A stretch of 14,148 bases of DNA from NCBI GenBank assembly GCA_903889795.1, contig CAISYW010000156.1, positions 1-14,148 on the forward strand, given 5' to 3'. Of this stretch, positions 7,331-14,124 are shown one piece after another. This stretch comes from an uncultured Chlamydiae bacterium. GTDB taxonomy: Bacteria > Chlamydiota > Chlamydiia > Chlamydiales > SM23-39. Every line of letters starts with the position of its first letter. The stretch's first letter is position 1. The notes under the pieces were generated by a model. It did no database searches. It was not told the DNA's origin and saw only the letters and a list, made by a program, of their open reading frames with translations. A program made the translations under genes and the position numbers.

Positions 7331-7935
7331 GCCTGATTCTCCAGTAAGAAAGTTTGGATCCGATCAAAGGTCGGTATATCAATTCTGTTTTCAATAAGTA
7401 AAATCTGCAGGATTTGCATTAAATTGAAGATGGAATGAACATTAATATTGCGCGATTGCAACGATTGCACTCCGCCCTGCATGCGGTTGACGAGCACCAC
7501 AGCGTCTTCGACAATCAGTCCGGCATTCAGCAAGGCATCCGCCGTTTCAGAGATACTCGCGCCGGAGGTAATGACATCTTCAATGATCAAACAGCGTTGA
7601 TTGACCTTATAAACCCCCTCGATCATTTTACCGGTTCCATACTCTTTTTTTTCCTTCCGACGCAAAACCATGGGTATGTCGTGTTGAATCGAAATCACCG
7701 ACGCAAAAGGAAGCGCCGTATAGGGAACGCCGCAGAGCAAATCGAAGCAAAGCGATTGAATCGGATGATAGAGAGCTTCAGCGATCGCCGTAAGAATTTT
7801 GGGATACGAGACAGTGAGCCGCAAATCTAAATATATGGGAGATTGAATGCCGCTTTTAAGAATAAAAGAGCCAAAACGAATCGCACCAATATCAAATAGC
7901 TGTAAAGCAAGATCAATTTCTTTAATATTTTCCAT
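7318..7935 (-). CDS. pyrE: Orotate phosphoribosyltransferase, UMP-synthase-like
   Basis: It joins orotate and PRPP to give OMP, feeding PyrF directly. From ATG 7935 the protein has 205 residues. The PRPP-binding motif CLIIEDVITSGAS lies at 115-127, and the catalytic-loop Lys/Arg cluster RRKEKKEYGTGK at 92-103. The segments FGSFILKSGIQSPIYLDLR and CGVPYTALP closely resemble what I recall of the animal UMPS N-terminal half, more than typical proteobacterial PyrE. An ATG at 7941 is also in frame, but GGAG at 7944-7947 is only two bases from it and eight from the ATG at 7935, so the latter is preferred. The gene overlaps the end of pyrD by 14 bases and the start of pyrF by 13. Confidence 0.93.
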   Translation of the reverse strand: MENIKEIDLALQLFDIGAIRFGSFILKSGIQSPIYLDLRLTVSYPKILTAIAEALYHPIQSLCFDLLCGVPYTALPFASVISIQHDIPMVLRRKEKKEYGTGKMIEGVYKVNQRCLIIEDVITSGASISETADALLNAGLIVEDAVVLVNRMQGGVQSLQSRNINVHSIFNLMQILQILLIENRIDIPTFDRIQTFLLENQACSI

Positions 7936-9004
7936 TCGCATTTCTCCAATGGGTTCGAAGAGCGAGATAAGGATCCCACATCATGGCGGTCGCACTCATA
8001 GCTATCGTTGCCCCCGCAGTTAAACACTCGTTCAAATGCTCAGGACGCATCAAGCCTCCGCACCCCAGCAGGGTTAAATCGAGCTTTTCTTGTCGAATGA
8101 TCGATGCCGCCTCGCGTATCCATTGCAACGCTGCATCGCGAATCGCCGCGCCGCAAACCCCGCTTATCGGCCGCGACTCGCCCAATGCGGAGCAGCCTCT
8201 GGAATCCAGGACCTGCATACTGACAGAATTAATCCCGCAAATGGCACGCACGCCTGCCCTCGCTGCTGATTTCAGCACTTTTTGCAAGAGATCTCGTGAA
8301 GGAAAAACTCCTACTTTCAATATGAGAGGAATCGGACCAATCGCACGAACGATGGCATTGGCAAATTGATATACTGCATCAGGATTAAGATAGAGCATTC
8401 CTTCGCTTTGAGCGACATTCGGACAAGAAAAATTTGCTTCGATGAGAGATGCTCCCGCATCACGAGCAATGAGGGCGGCTCTGATAAAATCATCAGCAAA
8501 ATCAATTCCCGGATGCGGCGTGCCGACGATGGAAACGATCATCGCCTGGCCTTTACCAAGAGAAGATAAAGCGCGATCGATATCTTCCAACAAAAACTCC
8601 CGCGATTGCGATGGCATTCCAAAGGAGTTGGTCAAAGTCAGCGCATCGAATTGATCCAACGGCTTATCGGTAAACCGGGCCGTTCCATTACCGCAAGGCT
8701 CAACAAAGATCATATTCGGCAATGGATGGCCCGGATGAGGAAGACTGCGAATCGTTTTATAGGTCAAAAGATCGAAGCCGAGCTGGGCTGCGAGTGCAAT
8801 CCAGCGCGAATTTAATAGAGGTCCTGCCGGAATTCCGATCGAAGAATTAAGAGTGAAACCAAGAAAATCGACTGAGCGCACCTTCTCGGGCCGGGAAGGA
8901 ATCGCATCATTAAAGAAAGGGCCGTCTGCTGCATTATCAGCATAAGATTTTTGAATATCGTAAATAGGAAGGCGGGCGGGAAACCAATCGGGAATAACGG
9001 TCAT
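7922..9004 (-). CDS. pyrD: Dihydroorotate dehydrogenase with class 1-type catalytic cysteine
   Basis: It oxidises dihydroorotate to orotate with FMN. The 360-residue protein has the full beta-barrel signature: TYKT with Lys83, LTNSFGMP at 124-131, NFSCPNV at 191-197, LKVGV at 229-233, GINS at 257-260, and the phosphate-site GCGGL at 314-318. The residue aligned with the catalytic base is Cys194, the class 1 choice; class 2 membrane enzymes have Ser in SSPNT. There is no N-terminal hydrophobic helix, which also argues against class 2. No pyrK is adjacent, so a fumarate-type (1A) enzyme or an unusual acceptor is possible, and the electron acceptor is unknown. ATG 9004 is preceded by GGAG eight bases upstream. 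It is the first of three overlapping pyr genes. Confidence 0.92.
   Translation of the reverse strand: MTVIPDWFPARLPIYDIQKSYADNAADGPFFNDAIPSRPEKVRSVDFLGFTLNSSIGIPAGPLLNSRWIALAAQLGFDLLTYKTIRSLPHPGHPLPNMIFVEPCGNGTARFTDKPLDQFDALTLTNSFGMPSQSREFLLEDIDRALSSLGKGQAMIVSIVGTPHPGIDFADDFIRAALIARDAGASLIEANFSCPNVAQSEGMLYLNPDAVYQFANAIVRAIGPIPLILKVGVFPSRDLLQKVLKSAARAGVRAICGINSVSMQVLDSRGCSALGESRPISGVCGAAIRDAALQWIREAASIIRQEKLDLTLLGCGGLMRPEHLNECLTAGATIAMSATAMMWDPYLALRTHWRNANGKY
7944..7947 (-). promoter_or_regulatory. Ribosome binding site that selects the second pyrE ATG
   Basis: GGAG on the minus strand is two bases from the ATG at 7941 and eight from the ATG at 7935. Normal spacing favours the second. The site lies inside the pyrD coding region. 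Confidence 0.55.
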
Positions 9005-9076
9005 GGTATAATCTCCATGAAAAATAGCATCCTCAATTGCCTTTGACGGGCAAAAAAAATCGCATCAACCGACGGT
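9005..9076. other. Short spacer between the synthetase-like gene and pyrD
   Basis: A 72-base gap with a run of eight T on the minus strand near 9052-9059. I see no stem of useful strength before the T-run, so it is not called a terminator. Read-through into pyrD is plausible, and the GGAG site for pyrD is at its end. Confidence 0.4.
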
Positions 9077-9949
9077 CTATCGAGCTCCTATTGCAACCGG
9101 CTCGAAATTCATCGGATATTCACGGATCAAGGGCTCAAACAAGCCTTCCAGCTGCATTGCCCGTGATAGGCGCGTCAACCCGATTCCGCCGCCAAATCGA
9201 TTTCTCATCGGCAAACTCAAATAATGATCGAGCTCCTTTTGAACGCGTTCGCGGCCAAATTTCGATATCAGCAATTTAGAATACTCGCCATCTTCAATTT
9301 TATAAAACTGGTCGAGCATTCTCGCTGCATCGATTTCTCTTTGAGCGGAGCCTATTGTCTCCATGCCATGGAGAAGAATATCAATTTTATGATAGAGCCC
9401 GTTTCCGGCATATTTCATATTCCAAAACGGATTCGTATGTTCAGGAAAATATTCCAAACTGATCGATGGACCAAACTCTTGAGCCAAAGCGATCTCATGT
9501 TCCGATTCAATTGTTTGGGTTTGATATTTGGCACACGCTTCAAGATAAGTAATCGAAGTGGGTCTTGGAAAACCGAGATGCGAGAGCAAATCTGCCTCCA
9601 ACTGCCTCAAATCATTGAAATCCCCCGCTGCTTCAAACTCGAACATCGGAAAAATCCTCTGATGCCTTCCTTCAATTGGATTAGGCTCGTCTCGATAGCT
9701 CGTCGTAACGCAAAATACGCCCGGCCATCTGGGGTTTTGCAATATCTCGTGCTCTAACCACATCTGCCCTGTTTGGGGAAGAGGATAAACGGCTCCACCC
9801 AACATATATTGCGTAATCGTCTGCGGCTGCTCGCAAGCGGCAAGAATCGATAGGCGCGACTGCGCGGGTACTTCAATAAATCCTTTTTGATCCTGGAAAA
9901 ACTGTCTTAATTTCCGAACAAGAAAATCAAATTCGATCGTTCCTTTCAT
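9077..9949 (-). CDS. Stand-alone class II AsnRS/AspRS-like catalytic domain (AS-AR-like, candidate asparagine synthetase)
   Basis: The 290 residues contain only a class II aminoacyl-tRNA synthetase catalytic core. Motif 1 is near 17-31 (GFIEVPAQ). TGQMWLE at 60-66 matches the SGQL-x-x-E of AsnRS. Motif 2 is YRDE at 85-88 with RHQRIFPMFEFE at 95-106. IDILLHGMETIGSAQRE at 189-205 matches the AsnRS GGSQRE region. Motif 3 is GGGIGLTRL at 253-261 with Arg260. No N-terminal OB-fold anticodon domain is present, so it is not a normal AsnRS, AspRS or LysRS. The size and AsnRS-type motifs recall the archaeal AS-AR, which makes asparagine from aspartate and ammonia via aspartyl-adenylate. EpmA-like lysine ligation is less likely given the motifs. 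ATG 9949 follows a strong GGAGGAG. It precedes pyrD on the same strand. Confidence 0.8.
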   Translation of the reverse strand: MKGTIEFDFLVRKLRQFFQDQKGFIEVPAQSRLSILAACEQPQTITQYMLGGAVYPLPQTGQMWLEHEILQNPRWPGVFCVTTSYRDEPNPIEGRHQRIFPMFEFEAAGDFNDLRQLEADLLSHLGFPRPTSITYLEACAKYQTQTIESEHEIALAQEFGPSISLEYFPEHTNPFWNMKYAGNGLYHKIDILLHGMETIGSAQREIDAARMLDQFYKIEDGEYSKLLISKFGRERVQKELDHYLSLPMRNRFGGGIGLTRLSRAMQLEGLFEPLIREYPMNFEPVAIGAR

Positions 9950-10014
9950 ACTCCTCCAGTTGTGTGTTTGAGGGAAATGATTTACAAACCCCCGTATTCG
10001 AATTCTGCCAGAAA

Positions 10015-10043
10015 ATAATTTCCATGTAAATAAAAATTTTCAA
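10015..10043 (-). promoter_or_regulatory. Candidate promoter of the synthetase-like/pyrDEF gene set
   Basis: On the minus strand TTGAAA (10038-10043) and AATTAT (10015-10020) are 17 bases apart. This gives a leader of about 60 bases before ATG 9949. The -10 box matches the consensus at only four positions. Confidence 0.35.
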
Positions 10044-10057
10044 CACGTAAGAGAAAA

Positions 10058-10073
10058 GTGATAACAATATCAC
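10058..10073. repeat. Inverted repeat upstream of the synthetase-like/pyr gene set
   Basis: GTGATA-ACAA-TATCAC is a perfect 6+6 inverted repeat with a 4-base centre. It lies roughly 50-65 bases upstream of the predicted transcription start, a position fitting a regulator site. No known binding protein is assigned. Confidence 0.4.
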
Positions 10074-10182
10074 CTTTGCAAAGTGAACCCGCTTAGGAGC
10101 TGTTAAACAATAAATTAAACCGTTTAGGTAGCGCGAAAGCTCCGTAGGACTCGTAAAGAAAAAGCTACAGTCAGATGGGGAT

Positions 10183-10205
10183 AAAAAAACCGAATCGCGG
10201 GCTTC
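10183..10205 (-). terminator. Possible weak terminator after the alpha/beta hydrolase gene
   Basis: On the minus strand a GGGC-GAA-GCCC hairpin, extendable past an A-G mismatch, is followed eight bases later by seven T. The gap between stem and T-run is longer than ideal, so this is tentative. Confidence 0.3.
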
Positions 10206-10233
10206 GCCCTCGTTTACTAGAGAGGCAATATTT

Positions 10234-11139
10234 CTATTTTGCGTTGACAAGCATATGGCATGCCATTGCCTCGATTATCTGCTCAAAGAAAACGGGATTT
10301 AACACGTGTCCCATTCCTTCGATCGATAGCAAATTGGATCTCTTAATTGCCTTGGCAATCGCCTTGCCGTGAGCGGGAGGGAGTATCGGATCCTCGCTTC
10401 CCGAAATCACCAGTGTAGGCGCAGAAATCCTCGCAAATTCAAAATCACGAATCACCGGTGTTGCGGAAGTCGCCAAAGCATGATTGCTTTCGTGGCCTCC
10501 TTTTCTCAACTTCCCGTCCACGCGTTTCAGCGACCTTTCAAAGAGCTTGGAAAAAAAATCTGAATCATAGGCAGATTTCGATCCATTTGCGAGCCTGAAA
10601 CTCTCCACTAAAAAAGAGACTTTTTCTTTCAAATTCGTTTGCGGTTTTGTGTGCAACGCCAAAATCCCTTTAATAAATTCCGATTTTGGCGGCGGCAGTT
10701 TCGCTTGACTCATGTCCAATTTGCGAAAGGCATCATTCTTGATCGTCAAATCTGTGGACGTCATCATCAGAATCAAAGACAACACCCTTTTGGGAAAATG
10801 AATTGCGAATAGCTGAGCGATCAACCCTCCCGTTGAATAGCCAACGATATGCGCCTTCTCAATCCTCATCGCATCGAACAACCCCACAATATCCTGAACC
10901 ATATCCATCAACGTATAGGGAGCCTCTGAAAAATTGATCCATGTGGAAAGACCCGTATCGCGCTGATCGAATCGGATCACAAATAACCCCCGATTGGCCA
11001 ATGCCCGGCAAAAACTATCCGGCCACATCACAGCATCGCAGCTATTGCCCATGATCAACAGAACCGGAGGCTTTCCAATCTCGCCAAACGTTTCGTAGCA
11101 AATCTGAATCTGACTTGGCAAAATCACCCTATTTTCCAT
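10234..11139 (-). CDS. Alpha/beta hydrolase (esterase-like)
   Basis: This 301-residue single-domain alpha/beta hydrolase has a complete triad. The nucleophile is in VGYSTGG (Ser102), the acid in SGSEDPILPP (Asp250) and the histidine in GMGHVLN (His278). The oxyanion region is LLIMGNSCDAVMW, and RFDQRDTGLST is typical of the family. The overall pattern resembles the RdmC/aclacinomycin methylesterase branch, but substrate specificity is not determinable. A TTG at 11151 would add four residues; the ATG at 11139 follows TTGAG at normal spacing and is preferred. It starts 28 bases after the P-type ATPase stop on the same strand and may share its transcript. No signal peptide is visible. Confidence 0.88.
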   Translation of the reverse strand: MENRVILPSQIQICYETFGEIGKPPVLLIMGNSCDAVMWPDSFCRALANRGLFVIRFDQRDTGLSTWINFSEAPYTLMDMVQDIVGLFDAMRIEKAHIVGYSTGGLIAQLFAIHFPKRVLSLILMMTSTDLTIKNDAFRKLDMSQAKLPPPKSEFIKGILALHTKPQTNLKEKVSFLVESFRLANGSKSAYDSDFFSKLFERSLKRVDGKLRKGGHESNHALATSATPVIRDFEFARISAPTLVISGSEDPILPPAHGKAIAKAIKRSNLLSIEGMGHVLNPVFFEQIIEAMACHMLVNAK

Positions 11140-11167
11140 TAAACTGCTCAACTTAAAAAATTTTGAA

Positions 11168-13147
11168 TCAAAAAATCGGCTTTTCCTTGAAACGAATCAG
11201 TAAGGCTGAGTTAAGCATGACGGAAAAACATCCGGCTTCTTGGAAAATCACTGCGAGAGCCGGAATGAACAAACCGGTAGCTGAAAGAGCGATGCCGATA
11301 ACGTTATACGCCATTGAAAAAATGATATTGCCCTTAATTGTACTTAAAGTTCGTCTGCCAAGCCTCAGGGTTTCTGCAACTTTTCTGACATCGTTCGTTT
11401 TTAATATGATATCAGCGCAAGCAATGGACACATCGGTTCCTGAGCCCATGGCGATTGCGACATTGGATGCGGAAAGAGCTGGTGCATCATTAATCCCATC
11501 GCCCACCATGGCAACGGTAAAATTCTTTTTCAGCTCCTCTACCGCGAGCACCTTATCTTCCGGGAGCATGCTTGCCCTGACCTCATCAACACCTAACTGC
11601 CTACCTATTTCTTGCGATACCGATTCATTATCCCCGGAAAGAAGCACAATTTTCTTAATGCCGAGCTCACGCAGCTGTTTAACTGCCTGAATCGCATCAT
11701 TTTTTAAAATATCAGCTACAGCAATCACTCCTTCGACTACGCCATTAACAGCTACAATCAAAATGGTTTTGGCACTCTGCTCGAGCCGGAGAATCTCTTC
11801 GTCGGCGTTCGATCGAAATTCGATTTGATTGTCTTGAAAAAGTTTCCGATTTCCAACGAGAACATCCTTGCCGTGAACTTTAGCGAATATCCCTTTTCCG
11901 GGAAAAACCTTGAAGGAATCGGGCGCCGAGTATGTGACTTTTCGTTTATCAGCCTCGAGTAAAATGCTCGTTGAAAGAGGATGCTCGGAAAGTTTTTCCG
12001 CAGAGGCCGCAAATGAAAGTATTTTTTTTACACCCATCTCATTGAAAGATAAAACATCCGTTACTTCCGGTTTTCCGAATGTGAGAGTGCCTGTCTTATC
12101 AAAAATAACGCAGTCAACATCAGCGGCCGATTCGAGGAATATCCCTCCCTTGATTAGAATACCCTTGCGGGCGCCATTTCCAATTCCTGCAATGACGGCA
12201 GCCGGAGTGGCCATACTGAGGGCGCAGGGGCATGCGACAAGAAGAACAGCTGCTGTTTTGACGGGATCTTGGGTAAAAATATAAACCAGAACGGCGATTG
12301 CAAGAACCGTTGGAATAAATATTCCGGCCATCTTGTCTGCGTATTTTTGGATCTCAGGTTTTTTGTTTTGAGCGTCTTTTATCAGGCGGATAACGCGTGA
12401 AATAGCCGTGTCTTCGCCAACTTTCGTCGCAATCATTTCAAACGCGCCAAGCTCGCATATCGTGCCCCCAAGCACCTGGGAATTTTCAGACTTTTCAACC
12501 GGCAATCCTTCACCGGTGATTGCGGACTCATTGATTGATCCGTTTCCTTTAGAAATAATTCCGTCAACCGGAATAGACTCGCCGGGCTTGACAATCAGAA
12601 CGTCATTTACCTTAACCTGCGCAATGTCGATCTCCACTTCAAGCTGTCCACGTCGGACACGCGCCTTTTTCGGAGCAAGGGCCATCAGCTTGTCCACCGC
12701 GCTTTTCATTTTTACAAGAGTGAACATTTCGAGAGTTTCAATGCCAAGCATGATAATGATCACCGAACCGGCTGGAAAAAATCGGCTGGAAATAAGCCGA
12801 TTAAATTCAAATCCAAGCCAGGGAGCGGTTGCAAAATGAGACTTAGGAACAGCTAGAGCAGCGATAATCGCGATTACAATCAGAACATCGGTATTCAGCT
12901 TTTTATTCAGCAAAGATTCGATGGCTCTGTTGAAGATGGGAGCCGCTCCGACAAAAATAGCGAAGAAGGCTAAATCGATTCCTAAAAATGAGTCGACGAT
13001 ATGAAACCATCGAAGCAGAAATAGAATAAGCACCATCGCACATATAAGAAGCTGTTTGTTTTTGCGGATTTTATCTTCATTGCTTCCCTTTACAGGAACG
13101 GATGAAGATCCGTCGCATGACGTGCCCGGACTGCAATTACAACTCAT
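11168..13147 (-). CDS. P1B-type heavy-metal-translocating ATPase
   Basis: This 659-residue metal-export pump of the inner membrane has the phosphorylated Asp350 in DKTGTLT, the transport motif CPC at 306-308, the phosphatase TGE at 211-213, SEHP at 387-390 and GDGINDAP at 549-556. Hydrophobic segments near 32-50, 54-72, 87-100, 126-144, 275-291, 298-320, 607-622 and 625-650 fit the eight-helix layout. There is no N-terminal HMA metal-binding domain; instead a short Cys-rich lead (CNCSPGTSC, 3-11) may bind metal. The CPCALSMATP motif, YN at 614-615 and QEAGC at 636-640 do not exactly match my recollection of the Cu, Zn/Cd or Co subgroups, so the metal is left open. ATG 13147 follows AGGGGG, and a TATAAT promoter lies just upstream. 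Confidence 0.93.
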   Translation of the reverse strand: MSCNCSPGTSCDGSSSVPVKGSNEDKIRKNKQLLICAMVLILFLLRWFHIVDSFLGIDLAFFAIFVGAAPIFNRAIESLLNKKLNTDVLIVIAIIAALAVPKSHFATAPWLGFEFNRLISSRFFPAGSVIIIMLGIETLEMFTLVKMKSAVDKLMALAPKKARVRRGQLEVEIDIAQVKVNDVLIVKPGESIPVDGIISKGNGSINESAITGEGLPVEKSENSQVLGGTICELGAFEMIATKVGEDTAISRVIRLIKDAQNKKPEIQKYADKMAGIFIPTVLAIAVLVYIFTQDPVKTAAVLLVACPCALSMATPAAVIAGIGNGARKGILIKGGIFLESAADVDCVIFDKTGTLTFGKPEVTDVLSFNEMGVKKILSFAASAEKLSEHPLSTSILLEADKRKVTYSAPDSFKVFPGKGIFAKVHGKDVLVGNRKLFQDNQIEFRSNADEEILRLEQSAKTILIVAVNGVVEGVIAVADILKNDAIQAVKQLRELGIKKIVLLSGDNESVSQEIGRQLGVDEVRASMLPEDKVLAVEELKKNFTVAMVGDGINDAPALSASNVAIAMGSGTDVSIACADIILKTNDVRKVAETLRLGRRTLSTIKGNIIFSMAYNVIGIALSATGLFIPALAVIFQEAGCFSVMLNSALLIRFKEKPIF

Positions 13148-13174
13148 TAGCCCCCTAAAAAAACTTTTCGCAAA

Positions 13175-13180
13175 ATTATA
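13175..13180 (-). promoter_or_regulatory. -10 box (TATAAT) of the metal ATPase gene
   Basis: A perfect TATAAT on the minus strand lies 27 bases upstream of the ATPase ATG, giving a short leader. No good -35 box is present at 16-18 bases; the best is a poor TCAAAT. An activator-dependent promoter, for example one using a metal-responsive regulator, is possible but no operator repeat is obvious. Confidence 0.45.
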
Positions 13181-13242
13181 CTGCTGTCGGCCTGAACATT
13201 TGATTTTTTTAATCTTGCATAAGGAACCTAGCTAAAACAACA

Positions 13243-13265
13243 GAAAAAACGGATTTATGAAATCC
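13243..13265 (-). terminator. Intrinsic terminator after the RING/ankyrin-like gene
   Basis: On the minus strand GGATTT-CAT-AAATCC forms a 6-base stem with a 3-base loop, followed by G and six T. It begins about 23 bases beyond the stop codon of the RING gene, where a terminator is expected. The stem is AT-rich and only moderately stable. Confidence 0.5.
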
Positions 13266-13287
13266 TCCCCCTCCTACTGCGTTCAGA

Positions 13288-14112
13288 TCAATTAGGTTTC
13301 AAATACACCAAAAATTTATACATTTCAAAATCATCGGCTATTTGTGCGTTCGACAGCTCTTCTTGCCAAACCTCAGGCAAAACAGGCCCAACTTGAACGA
13401 TCCGTTCAACAAGATCTCTATCACCGCTCCGAACTGCATGTTTAAACGCTTCCATATGAGCTCGTGCTGAAATCATTCCTTTCGATAATAAAAAATCTAA
13501 ACTTTCTCGATTCTTACACATTGTGATTGCATTTTCTCGCCAATTTTCCGGTATCCCACCATGATCCCATAATAATCGAACCATTTGAGGATCGTGTTGA
13601 AAATTAGCTACCGTATCATATAACGCAACACCTAGATCATCTGGTATAAAACCGTACGTTCTTAATAATTCTTCGACACGGACTCGATTATTAGCAATAG
13701 CCGCCTGTCTAAGCTCGATCCTTATTTCTAGAGAGGGCCTTCTACACCGCGTCATTCGCTCTTGAGGAATGGATAGAGGGTCTCTACATTGGGGGCAAGT
13801 AAGTGAACGCCCTTCGCGAATCAACGAGTCCATACAAATTGAATGAAATCGATGTTGATGATCGGTCTTCTCTAACGGATTTTCGAGCGTCGCCACATCC
13901 AAACAAATGCCGCAATTAGGGATCGTTCCCAGACATCCCTCAATTGGACACTTACATGACAATCCGATTGATTCTTCAGCACATTTACGACAAAAAACAT
14001 GATGAACTTTCTTTACCGTACTACCCTGTTGGATATCATGCTCAACAGTCACTTTTGTATCAGACGAAACTAGCTGATTACACAAAGAACAACCCGTTAC
14101 TTCACAAGACAT
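13288..14112 (-). CDS. RING-type zinc finger protein with ankyrin-like repeats, candidate ubiquitin-ligase effector
   Basis: From ATG 14112 the protein has 274 residues. A first Cys/His cluster (C8, C11, H37/H38, C41, C44, C53/C55, C60) ends in CPIEGC, resembling an RBR RING1 more than a plain RING. A second cluster fits a RING-H2 variant: C67, C70, H85, H87, H90, C93, C106, C109, with RFHSIC and CPQC diagnostic. His85 replaces the usual third Cys. Residues about 129-270 are helical, degenerate ankyrin-like repeats (LRQAAIANNRVRVEELL, FKHAVRSGDRDLVERI). RING domains recruit E2-ubiquitin, which bacteria generally lack, so a role inside a eukaryotic host is inferred. No signal peptide is seen; type III or IV delivery would be needed. 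A GTG at 14121 is in frame but overlaps the ribosome site for ATG 14112. Confidence 0.82.
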   Translation of the reverse strand: MSCEVTGCSLCNQLVSSDTKVTVEHDIQQGSTVKKVHHVFCRKCAEESIGLSCKCPIEGCLGTIPNCGICLDVATLENPLEKTDHQHRFHSICMDSLIREGRSLTCPQCRDPLSIPQERMTRCRRPSLEIRIELRQAAIANNRVRVEELLRTYGFIPDDLGVALYDTVANFQHDPQMVRLLWDHGGIPENWRENAITMCKNRESLDFLLSKGMISARAHMEAFKHAVRSGDRDLVERIVQVGPVLPEVWQEELSNAQIADDFEMYKFLVYLKPN

Positions 14113-14120
14113 AACAATCA

Positions 14121-14124
14121 CTCC
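14121..14124 (-). promoter_or_regulatory. Ribosome binding site that fixes the RING gene start
   Basis: GGAG on the minus strand lies eight bases before ATG 14112. The upstream in-frame GTG at 14121 shares a base with this site and cannot use it, so ATG 14112 is the likely start. Confidence 0.6.

Larger units (their letters stand above)
9950..10233. other. Intergenic region between the synthetase-like gene and the hydrolase
   Basis: This 284-base region lies between two minus-strand genes. It holds the candidate promoter and inverted repeat listed here and a weak terminator-like element near the hydrolase end. A 107-codon frame crosses it but overlaps both neighbours and looks non-coding. 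A TTCGAATTC stretch resembles a tRNA T-loop, but no other tRNA arm is present. Confidence 0.5.

Noticed and set aside
9224..9757. A 177-codon plus-strand frame opposite the synthetase-like gene
   Set aside because: The minus strand carries clear class II synthetase motifs 2 and 3; the opposite frame shows no motif and is a shadow.
9985..10010. tRNA-like T-loop (TTCGAATTC)
   Set aside because: No matching acceptor stem, anticodon arm or D arm could be found around it on either strand.
10025..10043. 15-base AT-rich segment (TGTAAATAAAAATTT) also present on the other strand in the lipase promoter region near 4396-4410
   Set aside because: Pure low-complexity A/T-rich sequence in opposite orientation relative to the genes; chance similarity is the simpler explanation.
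9927..10250. A 107-codon minus-strand open frame between the hydrolase and the synthetase-like gene
   Set aside because: It overlaps the ends of both neighbours, has no recognisable domain, and covers the predicted promoter and inverted repeat; composition looks non-coding.
11163..11690. A 175-codon plus-strand frame opposite the P-type ATPase
   Set aside because: It is a shadow of the ATPase C-terminal region, which carries GDGINDAP and membrane helices; the opposite frame is Ser/Thr-rich without a domain.
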